Assembly (NCBI GenBank): GCA_030039775.1
Contig: JASHUX010000206.1
Coordinates: 1-5,876 of the forward strand
DNA: 5,876 bases
DNA from: Alphaproteobacteria bacterium
Lineage (GTDB): Bacteria > Pseudomonadota > Alphaproteobacteria > ATCC43930 > CGMCC-115725
Reading direction: 5' to 3'
Shown here: positions 1-5,245 of the stretch, piece after piece
How positions within the stretch are numbered: position 1 is the stretch's first letter
Layout: each line of letters opens with the position of its first letter
Translations under genes and position numbers: made by a program
The notes under the pieces: generated by a model
Database searches by the model: none
What the model was told of the DNA's origin: nothing
What the model saw: the letters and a program-made list of their open reading frames with translations, nothing else

Positions 1-399
1 CTGACGCATGCCTCCAGGCAATTTCTCGCCGGGCAGATAGGCGAAGGCCAGGTCCGTCATGCGTCGCGCGTGGCCGAGAAGATCGGTGATCTGCTGCTGG
101 TCGTCCGCGTAGGCCATGGCGTCGACCGTGAAGCCGACATCGGAGGCGACGCTGTCGGCGAGGCGGCGGACCACGGTGTTCCAGACGCGATCGTAGAATA
201 CGCCCGTGCCGATCAGTTCCGCCAGGACCAGCGGCAAGATGATGATGATCAGCGAGCGGCCATAGAGCGAACGCGGCAGCGCGCGCTTCCACCAGCGGCG
301 GTGGCTGTCGGTCGCCGGCGCGGCGGCGCGCGGAAACTCGATCTCGGCTCCGGTGGGGGCGAGCGCATTGGCGTGCGGCGGGGACTGGGTCGCGGTCAC
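1..399 (-). CDS. EnvZ-like sensor histidine kinase, N-terminal part (runs off the window)
   Basis: This is the first 133 codons of a membrane sensor kinase; the rest lies beyond position 1. The only possible start in frame is GTG at 399, because a TAG lies in frame at 412-414 with no other start codon between. The cytoplasmic N-tail is about 45 residues, Pro/Ala-rich and ending in basic residues (RRWWKRALPRSLYGR). One hydrophobic segment follows at about residues 49-69 (IIIILPLVLAELIG), then the beginning of a periplasmic sensor region. The LPRSLYGRSL stretch before the membrane helix, followed by FYDRVW and a VVRRLADS-like segment, is typical of alphaproteobacterial EnvZ/OmpR-type kinases. 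The HAMP, HisKA and ATPase domains are expected outside the window and cannot be verified. It lies on the same strand as petR, 349 bp downstream of it, so it is the likely phosphodonor for PetR; that pairing is inference. Confidence 0.8.
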   Translation of the reverse strand, partial: MTATQSPPHANALAPTGAEIEFPRAAAPATDSHRRWWKRALPRSLYGRSLIIIILPLVLAELIGTGVFYDRVWNTVVRRLADSVASDVGFTVDAMAYADDQQQITDLLGHARRMTDLAFAYLPGEKLPGGMRQ

Positions 400-472
400 A
401 GGCCGATTATGCTACCCGGGCCGCCGTCGAAACAATTGCGCCGAGTGGAACGAATATTGCGTCCGAATCCAC
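400..472. promoter_or_regulatory. Divergent spacer between the kinase gene and the small ORF
   Basis: This 73-bp spacer separates the kinase start (minus) from the small ORF start (plus). On the minus strand a CATAAT box (406-411, one mismatch to TATAAT) has TTGTTT (430-435) 18 bp upstream. With that -10 box, transcription would begin at or next to the GTG at 399, giving a leaderless or nearly leaderless kinase mRNA. A direct repeat ATTGCG occurs at 435-440 and 456-461, 21 bp apart, on one face of the helix. Both signals are weak and short and may be chance. I see no convincing promoter for the small plus-strand ORF. Confidence 0.25.
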
Positions 473-721
473 ATGATCGATGCCGACGACAAACGGTTGC
501 GGGCTTGGATCGCGGGTTTGCCGCCGCGACAGGAGCTGGTGGTGCGGATCGCGTTGCGCGACCGTGCCAAAAATTTGGGCCGCGGCTGGGAAAAACGCAT
601 CGACGTGTTGGAAACCGAGTTGCGCATCGACACGACGGCGAAGCGGGTCGCACTGATGGGCGACGTGCGCAAGGCCAACCGGCTGATCGATAACTGGATC
701 GCCGCGGGCGACACCGACTAA
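473..721 (+). CDS. Small hypothetical protein, 82 residues, no recognised family
   Basis: I do not recognise this protein. The frame opens further upstream, but ATG at 473 is the first start that does not run deep into the divergent kinase gene. The product is soluble, highly charged and probably all-helical: many Arg/Lys/Asp/Glu, three Trp, no Cys, no signal peptide and no membrane segment. Codon use matches the neighbours (atc, gcg, ctg, cgc, ggc). The amphipathic pattern (RQELVVRIALRDRAKN, then KRIDVLETELRID) looks protein-like rather than random. No good Shine-Dalgarno precedes the ATG, which lowers confidence. It is convergent with petR (27 bp between the stops) and divergent from the kinase, so it interrupts the usual regulator-kinase arrangement. 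It could be an accessory protein of the signalling pair, an unrelated small gene, or a spurious ORF in a 349-bp gap. Minus-strand frames over the same stretch give Arg/Ser-rich, low-quality translations. Confidence 0.55.
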   Translation: MIDADDKRLRAWIAGLPPRQELVVRIALRDRAKNLGRGWEKRIDVLETELRIDTTAKRVALMGDVRKANRLIDNWIAAGDTD

Positions 722-748
722 GCGCCGTCGAAAACTTCCCTAAAGTCG

Positions 749-1426
749 TCAATCCGGCTTGAGGATATATCCGGTGCCGCGCACGGTTTGGAGATAGCGC
801 GGGAACTTCGGGTCGCGCTCGATCTTGCGGCGGAGCCGCGTGATCTGCACGTCGACGGTCCGGAGGTTGCCACTGAACCCCGCCTCGCCCGACAGAGTGT
901 CTCGCGACACCGGCTCGCCCCGATGGCGCGCCAACGCCATCAGGAGCGCGGTTTCGGCCTCGGTCAGCTTTACCGCCACCGGGCCGTTGAACAATTCGGC
1001 TCGGGAGAGATCGAGCCGACAGGCGCCGAGCCGCAGACTGCCGCCGGGTGCCGGATGCCGCACGCGCTGGAGGATGTTGCGGATGCGCAAGACCAGCTCG
1101 CGCGGCTCGAACGGCTTGGCCAGGTAATCATCGGCGCCTTGCTCGAGACCGCGGATGCGATGCTCCGGCTCCGCCATCGCGGTCAGGAGCAGGATCGGCA
1201 CTTTGCTTTCGCCGCGCAGGCTGCGCGTCAGCGACACGCCGTCCTCGCCCGGCATCATCACGTCGAGGATCAGGAGATCGAAGGCGAGGCCTTGCAGCCG
1301 GGCGCGGGCATCGGCGGCATCGGCCGCGGTGGTGACGCGAAAGCCGTTATCGGCAAGATAACGCCGCAGCAGGCCGCGGAGCCGTTCGTCGTCGTCGACG
1401 ACGAGAAGATGCGGCTCGCCGTTCAT
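749..1426 (-). CDS. petR: OmpR-family DNA-binding response regulator, PetR-like
   Basis: This is a 225-residue two-domain response regulator of full normal length. The receiver domain (about 5-120) has the acidic pocket D11-D13, phospho-acceptor D55 in LILDVMMPGEDG, T82, and K104 in the KPF motif. The winged-helix output domain (about 128-223) contains the LTEAE segment, the recognition helix NLRTVDVQITRLRRKIE and the terminal RGTGYIL wing, as in OmpR/PhoB proteins. ATG at 1426 was chosen because it overlaps the petP stop (ATGA, translational coupling) and the receiver begins right after it. The frame stays open further upstream, but that would run through petP. A MarR gene fused head to tail with an OmpR-type regulator matches the petP-petR pair of Rhodobacter capsulatus, where petR is needed for respiratory and photosynthetic growth and lies near the cytochrome bc1 genes. 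No bc1 genes are visible here, so assignment of the target is inference. The family call is near certain; the orthology is moderately sure. Confidence 0.93.
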   Translation of the reverse strand: MNGEPHLLVVDDDERLRGLLRRYLADNGFRVTTAADAADARARLQGLAFDLLILDVMMPGEDGVSLTRSLRGESKVPILLLTAMAEPEHRIRGLEQGADDYLAKPFEPRELVLRIRNILQRVRHPAPGGSLRLGACRLDLSRAELFNGPVAVKLTEAETALLMALARHRGEPVSRDTLSGEAGFSGNLRTVDVQITRLRRKIERDPKFPRYLQTVRGTGYILKPD

Positions 1427-1920
1427 CCGCGCTTGCCGCCGCGCGTGAATCGGGCGCGGTCGGCCGGATCGGCGACGAGGTCGATCATGACCTTGCGGAA
1501 TCCATCGACCGCCTCGGGGCCGGCCTCGCGGTAGGCGCGCGCGATAAAGCCGCGCTGGTTCTCGGAGAGGTCGCGCTCCAGCGCCACGCCTTGCTCGGTC
1601 AGTTCGAGGAGGCGCTGACGCCGGTCGTTGACGCCGGGGGTCTGGCGGATGAAGCCCTGCCGCACCAGCTGACTCAGGACCCGGTTCAGGCTCTGCTTGG
1701 TGATGCGCAAAATGCCCAACAACTCCGTTACATTCATATGCGGATGGCGTCCGACGAAATAGATGACGCGGTGATGGGCCCGGCCGAAACCATATTTCTC
1801 GAGCATATGATCGGGGCCGGCGGTGAAGTCGCGATAGGCGAAGAACAAGAGTTCGATGCCTTGCCGGAGTTCGGCCTCGCGCCAATGGCCCGGCGCGGCG
1901 GGCGATTTTATGTCAGACAT
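1423..1920 (-). CDS. petP: MarR-family transcriptional regulator, PetP-like
   Basis: This 165-residue protein has the usual MarR layout. An N-terminal dimerisation helix (about 15-42, ELRQGIELLFFAYRDF) is followed by a winged helix-turn-helix at about 48-112. The recognition helix is ITKQSLNRVLSQLVRQG, and the wing carries the signature NDRRQRLLELTEQG. C-terminal dimerisation helices follow. It contains no cysteine, so a thiol-based redox switch is excluded; four histidines cluster at H49, H50, H59 and H61 beside the DNA-binding helices. The start is ATG at 1920, and its Shine-Dalgarno is weak. It is the first gene of the petP-petR unit and diverges from ilvE across a 91-bp spacer, so autoregulation and control of ilvE from the same DNA are plausible. 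The role follows the R. capsulatus petP precedent; the ligand is unknown. Confidence 0.92.
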   Translation of the reverse strand: MSDIKSPAAPGHWREAELRQGIELLFFAYRDFTAGPDHMLEKYGFGRAHHRVIYFVGRHPHMNVTELLGILRITKQSLNRVLSQLVRQGFIRQTPGVNDRRQRLLELTEQGVALERDLSENQRGFIARAYREAGPEAVDGFRKVMIDLVADPADRARFTRGGKRG

Positions 1921-1921
1921 G

Positions 1922-1951
1922 TTGACTTATCTTGTTGCGGTTTGTTATATA
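1922..1951 (+). promoter_or_regulatory. Sigma70-type promoter for ilvE
   Basis: TTGACT (1922-1927, 5 of 6 consensus bases) is followed after 18 bp by TATATA (1946-1951), or after 17 bp by TTATAT (1945-1950). It lies in an A/T-rich patch that stands out from the surrounding GC-rich DNA. Transcription would begin near 1958 and give a leader of about 54 nt before the ilvE ATG. The -35 box touches the petP start codon, so RNA polymerase bound here would sit across the beginning of petP. Confidence 0.6.
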
Positions 1952-1955
1952 GACG

Positions 1956-1988
1956 CGGCTTCGGGCGAAATAATAGTGCGTGAAGCCG
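1956..1988. promoter_or_regulatory. Inverted repeat in the petP/ilvE divergent spacer (candidate operator)
   Basis: CGGCTTC (1956-1962) and GAAGCCG (1982-1988) form a perfect 7-bp inverted repeat separated by 19 bp. The half-sites are 26 bp apart from start to start, about two and a half helical turns. The A/T-rich centre contains TATTAT read on the minus strand (1970-1975), a possible -10 box for petP with a leader of about 50 nt. The left arm overlaps the predicted ilvE transcription start, so a DNA operator is more likely than an intact RNA hairpin. No binding protein can be assigned from sequence; PetP and PetR are the nearest candidates. Confidence 0.35.
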
Positions 1989-1998
1989 AGAGAGGCAC

Positions 1999-2003
1999 GA
2001 GGA
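1999..2003 (+). promoter_or_regulatory. Ribosome binding site of ilvE
   Basis: GAGGA lies 8 nt before the ATG at 2012. It decides the start: the frame is open further upstream into petP, but no earlier start has a comparable site and the family alignment begins just after this ATG. Confidence 0.7.
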
Positions 2004-2011
2004 ACGCAGCG

Positions 2012-2914
2012 ATGGCTAGCTCTAGCACACCCTTCGACGATCGCGACGGCTTCATTTGGCTCGACGGCAAGCTGGTGCCGTGGCGCCAAGCCAATATCCA
2101 TGTCCTGACTCATGCGCTGCATTATGCAAGCTGCGTGTTCGAGGGGGAACGGGTCTATGGCGGCACGATCTTCAAGCTGCGGGAGCATACCGAGCGGCTG
2201 ATAAAGTCGGGCCGCATCCTCGGCTTCGAGATTCCCCATACCGCCGAGCAGATCGACAAGGCCTGCTACGAGGTGGTGCGCGCCCAGAAAGTCACCGACG
2301 GCTATGTCCGCCCCGTGGCGTGGCGCGGGCCGGAGCAAATGGGCGTGTCGGCGCAGGCCACCAAGATTCACGTCGCGGTCGCGGTGTGGGAGTGGCCGTC
2401 TTATTTCTCGCCCGAGGCGCGTCTTAAAGGTCTGCGGATGATGATGTCGCCGTGGGCACGGCCGGCACCCAACACTGCCCCGGTTCACGCCAAGGCGTCG
2501 GGCCTCTACATGATCTGCACCATCGCCAAACACGCCGCCGAGGCCGCCGGCTATGACGACGCCTTCATGCTCGACTGGCGCGGCCAGATCGCCGAAGGCA
2601 CCGGCTGCAACGTGTTCCTGGTCATCAAAGGCGAGCTGCACACGCCGACGCCCGACTGCTTCCTCGACGGCATCACGCGTCAGGTGGTGATGGAGCTGGC
2701 GCGCAAGCGCGGCCTCAAAGTAATCGAGCGCGCGATCTGGCCCGAGGAGTTCGAGAAAGCGGACGAGGTGTTTATCACCGGCACCGCCGCCGAAGTGACG
2801 CCCGTCGCCGAGATCGGCAAGTACAAATTCACGCCGGGCAAGATCACCAGAATGTTGATCGTCGATTTCGACGCCCTGGTCGGCCGCGCGCCCGCAAAGG
2901 CCAGCGCCGCCTAA
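2012..2914 (+). CDS. ilvE: Branched-chain amino acid aminotransferase
   Basis: This PLP fold-type IV (class IV) aminotransferase of 300 residues is close in length to E. coli IlvE (309). It interconverts leucine, isoleucine or valine with their 2-oxo acids using 2-oxoglutarate/glutamate, in the cytoplasm. Visible hallmarks are HALHYASCVFEGERVY near the N-terminus, the YVRP motif (Y98, R100), and the PLP-binding lysine K161 in VHAKASGLY. Also present are the class IV signature with E195 in GQIAEGTGCNVF and the phosphate-binding TGTAAEVTP (about 256-264). All key residues are present. Class IV also includes D-amino-acid transaminase and aminodeoxychorismate lyase, but the length and the YxRP and TGTAAEV motifs favour the branched-chain enzyme. 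It is transcribed away from petP from its own promoter and ends in a 4-bp tail-to-tail overlap with the hydrolase gene. No other branched-chain pathway genes are in the window. Confidence 0.93.
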   Translation: MASSSTPFDDRDGFIWLDGKLVPWRQANIHVLTHALHYASCVFEGERVYGGTIFKLREHTERLIKSGRILGFEIPHTAEQIDKACYEVVRAQKVTDGYVRPVAWRGPEQMGVSAQATKIHVAVAVWEWPSYFSPEARLKGLRMMMSPWARPAPNTAPVHAKASGLYMICTIAKHAAEAAGYDDAFMLDWRGQIAEGTGCNVFLVIKGELHTPTPDCFLDGITRQVVMELARKRGLKVIERAIWPEEFEKADEVFITGTAAEVTPVAEIGKYKFTPGKITRMLIVDFDALVGRAPAKASAA

Positions 2915-3552
2915 GTCTCGCGGAGCGCAGCGATCGGCGGTGCGAAATCGATCCGCCCGCGTTTCAAATCGTGGCCCGCGCCCACGACACCGATGAGTTG
3001 CGTCGGCGCCGGGATCGCCGCTATCGCGTCCTGCAAGTCGTCGAGCGTGCCGAACGGGTCCTTGTCGCCGGACACGAACACCGCCCGGGTGCGCAGATTT
3101 GGGAAATGCGCGGTGCGGCGCTGCTCCGGCTTGTCCGGCGGATGGAGCGGGTAGGACAACAACAACAGCGCCGGCGCGACATCGGGCTGTTCGGCCGCCA
3201 GCATTGTCGCCTGCCGCCCGCCATAGGAATGGCCGCCGAGCACAATCGGACCCGTCACGCGTTCGCACAGCCACGCCACGGCATCGCGCAAGCCGGCGCG
3301 GTCGGCGGCCGCGCCCGCTGGATGCGGCGGGCCGCTGCCACGCTTTTGCCGGAACGCGAGATCGCAACGCAGCACCGTGACACCCGCCGCCGCGAACGCG
3401 TCCGCACACGCGCTCAACAGCGGTGCCCGGCAATTGCCGCCGGCGCCGTGTGTCAGAACCAGCCCGCGCCCATCCGCGCGCGTTGGACGGTGCAAGAACC
3501 CGCGGACATTGCCGTCCTCGATTGGCGTGACGCTCGCTTCACCCTCGCTCAT
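2911..3552 (-). CDS. Small alpha/beta hydrolase, KANL3/Tex30-like (dienelactone-hydrolase-like)
   Basis: This is a compact 213-residue alpha/beta hydrolase without a signal peptide, hence cytoplasmic. The oxyanion-region motif THGAGGN is at about 34-40. The nucleophile elbow is GHSYGG with S109, followed by RQATMLAAEQP. The candidate acid is D165 in SGDKDPFG (D163 is the alternative), and the candidate base is H194 in GAGHDLK. The triad order and the RCDLAFRQKRGSGPP segment resemble the small KANL3/Tex30-type hydrolases found widely in bacteria, whose substrates are unknown. The start ATG at 3552 leaves 49 bp to the divergent frmA. The stop TAG overlaps the ilvE stop by 4 bp. It is too short for S-formylglutathione hydrolase and lacks that family's motif layout, so its position next to frmA does not establish a role in formaldehyde oxidation. 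The fold is sure; the substrate is unknown. Confidence 0.88.
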   Translation of the reverse strand: MSEGEASVTPIEDGNVRGFLHRPTRADGRGLVLTHGAGGNCRAPLLSACADAFAAAGVTVLRCDLAFRQKRGSGPPHPAGAAADRAGLRDAVAWLCERVTGPIVLGGHSYGGRQATMLAAEQPDVAPALLLLSYPLHPPDKPEQRRTAHFPNLRTRAVFVSGDKDPFGTLDDLQDAIAAIPAPTQLIGVVGAGHDLKRGRIDFAPPIAALRET

Positions 3553-3601
3553 CGGGATGCGATAGTGACGTTCGCAGCGAATTCGGGCAACGGAGGAGCC
3601 A
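3553..3601. promoter_or_regulatory. Divergent spacer with frmA ribosome binding site and small palindrome
   Basis: This 49-bp spacer lies between the hydrolase (minus) and frmA (plus). GGAGGA at 3592-3597 is a strong Shine-Dalgarno placed 4-5 nt before the frmA ATG at 3602 and fixes that start. TTCGC-A-GCGAA (3571-3581) is a perfect 11-bp dyad and a possible operator. No convincing -35/-10 pair is present. The best I see, TTCACC (3539-3544) with GATAGT (3561-3566) at 16 bp, matches poorly and begins inside the hydrolase gene. Confidence 0.5.
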
Positions 3602-4711
3602 ATGAAAGTGCGCGCTGCGGTAGCGCATCAAGCGGGAAAGCCGCTGACCATCGAGACGGTCGAGCTCGACGGACCGAAGGCGGGCGAGGTGCTGGTCGAG
3701 ATCAAGGCCACCGGCATTTGCCACACCGATGCGTTCACCCTCTCCGGCGCCGATCCCGAGGGTCTGTTCCCCGCGATCCTCGGCCATGAAGGCGCGGGCG
3801 TCGTCGTCGAGGTCGGAGCTGGCGTCAAATCGGTCAAACCTGGCGACCATGTGATTCCGCTCTACACGCCGGAATGCCGCGAATGCAAATCCTGCACCAG
3901 CCGCAAGACCAACCTCTGCACATCGATCCGCGCCACGCAGGGCAAAGGCGTGATGCCCGACGGCACCTCGCGTTTCTCGCTCAACGGCGAGCCGGTGCTG
4001 CATTACATGGGCTGCTCGACCTTCGCCAACTTCACCGTGCTGCCGGAGATCGCGTTGGCGAAGATTCGCGACGACGCCCCGTTCGACAAGGTTTGCTATA
4101 TCGGCTGCGGCGTCACCACCGGCATCGGCGCGGTGATCTTCACGGCCAAGGTCGAGCCCGGTGCCAATGTCGTGGTGTTCGGCCTCGGCGGTATCGGCCT
4201 CAACGTCATCCAGGGCGCCAAGATGGCAGGCGCCGATATGATCATCGGCGTCGATCTCAACCCGAAGAAGCGCGTCCTCGCCGAGAAATTCGGCATGACG
4301 CATTTCGTCAATCCGGCGGAGGTGCAAGGCGATCTCGTGGCGCATTTGGTCGGGCTGACCAAGGGCGGCGCCGATTATTCCTTCGAGTGCATCGGCAACG
4401 TGAAAACGATGCGCCAGGCGCTCGAATGCTGTCATCGCGGCTGGGGCCAGTCGATCATCATCGGCGTCGCCGGCGCCGGTCAGGAGATTGCGACGCGGCC
4501 GTTCCAGCTCGTGACGGGGCGTGTGTGGAAAGGCACCGCGTTCGGCGGCGCGCGTGGCCGCACCGACGTGCCGCGTATCGTCGACTGGTACATGGAGAAG
4601 AAGATCAACATCGACGATCTGATCACCCACACCATGCCTCTCGACCGCATAAACGACGCGTTCGATCTGATGCACGCGGGCGAATCGATCCGAAGCGTCG
4701 TGGTGTATTAG
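3602..4711 (+). CDS. frmA: S-(hydroxymethyl)glutathione dehydrogenase / class III alcohol dehydrogenase
   Basis: This complete zinc-dependent dehydrogenase of 369 residues has standard class III length. It oxidises S-hydroxymethylglutathione, formed from formaldehyde and glutathione, to S-formylglutathione with NAD+. Class III enzymes also reduce S-nitrosoglutathione. Catalytic zinc ligands are C40 ([12 protein letters not shown]), H62/E63 (GHEGAG) and C169 (GCGVTTGIG). Structural zinc ligands are C92, C95, C98 and C106. The Rossmann motif GLGGIG starts at G194, and D218 at the end of the following strand indicates NAD rather than NADP. R110 in [17 protein letters not shown] corresponds to the arginine that binds the glutathione carboxylate in class III enzymes, which separates it from ordinary ethanol dehydrogenases. 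A strong Shine-Dalgarno supports the ATG. It is convergent with the exported-protein gene, 9 bp apart. The usual companion genes, S-formylglutathione hydrolase and an FrmR-type repressor, are not seen here. Also named adhC. Confidence 0.97.
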   Translation: MKVRAAVAHQAGKPLTIETVELDGPKAGEVLVEIKATGICHTDAFTLSGADPEGLFPAILGHEGAGVVVEVGAGVKSVKPGDHVIPLYTPECRECKSCTSRKTNLCTSIRATQGKGVMPDGTSRFSLNGEPVLHYMGCSTFANFTVLPEIALAKIRDDAPFDKVCYIGCGVTTGIGAVIFTAKVEPGANVVVFGLGGIGLNVIQGAKMAGADMIIGVDLNPKKRVLAEKFGMTHFVNPAEVQGDLVAHLVGLTKGGADYSFECIGNVKTMRQALECCHRGWGQSIIIGVAGAGQEIATRPFQLVTGRVWKGTAFGGARGRTDVPRIVDWYMEKKINIDDLITHTMPLDRINDAFDLMHAGESIRSVVVY

Positions 4712-4720
4712 AGCAAAGCC

Positions 4721-5191
4721 CTACTTCACCATCACGCATTGCTTCTTGGCGAAGACGGGCGGCGCCTTGGTCTCGCTTTCGGGCACGTCGCGTTGGAACG
4801 TGAAGGTGGCCAGCAACGGCGTCGGCTTGTCGTCGAAGATGCTCTCCGGTTTTTCGTGGATTTCGACGATGACGTCGATCTTTCCTGGCGCGGTCAGCGT
4901 CGCGCCGAAGCTCCACGGATTCTTGGTCTCGCCGTCATGCAGCATGAACGAGCCTTTCGACGGCGAATGGGAATGGCCCATGCCGTCGACGATGCCTCGT
5001 CCGCCGATCTTGTAAAGGAACTCGATCTCCTTATCGCTCGAGAGATAGAGCTTGAGCTTGTGCACGTCGTTCTCTTCGTTGGTCTCGACGATCCAGCCGC
5101 ATAGTTGCATCGCCTTTGCCTCCCCTGCGAACGCGACCGTCGCCACGATGGCGACCGCCATGATCCATCGCCGTACCATGCGTACCCCCAT
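4721..5191 (-). CDS. Exported protein of unknown function with two cysteines in the mature chain
   Basis: I do not recognise the family. The 156-residue product begins with a clear Sec signal peptide: basic residues R4, R7, R8, a hydrophobic core at about 9-22 (WIMAVAIVATVAFAG), and a likely cleavage after AKA-27, giving a periplasmic or secreted chain of about 129 residues. The only cysteines, C31 and C152, lie near the two ends of the mature chain and could form a disulfide closing the domain. The body looks beta-rich (KLKLYL, EIEFLYKI, KIDVIVEIHE, LLATFTFQ). A GMGHSHSPSKG loop brings H73 and H75 together, a possible metal site. There is no lipobox. Two starts are possible: ATG at 5191 and ATG at 5179 (M5), the latter preceded by GGGGG at 5 nt; both keep the signal peptide. 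It follows the SDR gene on the same strand after 54 bp but probably has its own promoter. Confidence 0.82.
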   Translation of the reverse strand: MGVRMVRRWIMAVAIVATVAFAGEAKAMQLCGWIVETNEENDVHKLKLYLSSDKEIEFLYKIGGRGIVDGMGHSHSPSKGSFMLHDGETKNPWSFGATLTAPGKIDVIVEIHEKPESIFDDKPTPLLATFTFQRDVPESETKAPPVFAKKQCVMVK

Positions 5192-5223
5192 GATCCGGGC
5201 GCCTCTGTGGCCCGGACACCGCG

Positions 5224-5229
5224 ATTATA
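5224..5229 (-). promoter_or_regulatory. Candidate -10 box for the exported-protein gene
   Basis: A perfect TATAAT is read on the minus strand 32 bp upstream of the ATG at 5191, in the 54-bp gap after the SDR stop. At 16-18 bp upstream there is no good -35 match (TCGTAA, CTCGTA or TCTCGT), so an activator or a weak -35 would be needed. The A/T-rich hexamer stands out from GC-rich surroundings. No terminator hairpin with a T-run is seen in this gap. Confidence 0.35.
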
Positions 5230-5245
5230 GCGTCGCGTGTGACGG

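Noticed and set aside
239..250. GAT repeat tract
   Set aside because: It is a run of isoleucine codons (ATC) in the kinase membrane helix read in reverse, not a regulatory repeat.
70..693. Plus-strand open frame of 207 codons over the kinase N-terminus
   Set aside because: The minus-strand translation shows a membrane helix and EnvZ-like sequence; the plus frame is Arg/Gly-rich and also conflicts with the better small ORF at 473-721.
1389..1404. Perfect 16-bp palindrome TCGTCGTCGACGACGA
   Set aside because: It encodes the Val-Val-Asp-Asp-Asp acidic pocket of PetR. GTC and GAC codons are complementary, so the palindrome is a coding by-product.
788..1534. Plus-strand open frame over petR/petP
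   Set aside because: Shadow of the minus-strand genes; no motifs and His/Arg/Gln-rich composition.
1427..1885. In-frame upstream extension of petR by 153 codons
   Set aside because: It would run through petP in another frame and adds an Arg/Pro-rich low-complexity tail. The ATG at 1426 in the ATGA overlap fits the receiver domain start.
1913..3433. 506-codon open frame on the minus strand, antisense to ilvE and out of frame with the hydrolase
   Set aside because: It is a GC-driven shadow of two well-supported genes. The translation is Arg/Gly/Ala/His-rich with no family motifs.
2911..3552. Hydrolase as the S-formylglutathione hydrolase partner of frmA
   Set aside because: It is clearly shorter than that family (about 280 residues), and the nucleophile elbow GHSYGGRQ differs from the GHSMGGHGA typical of that enzyme.
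3539..4675. 378-codon open frame antisense to frmA
   Set aside because: frmA is complete with all zinc ligands; the antisense translation is a His/Asp/Arg-rich codon-mirror product.
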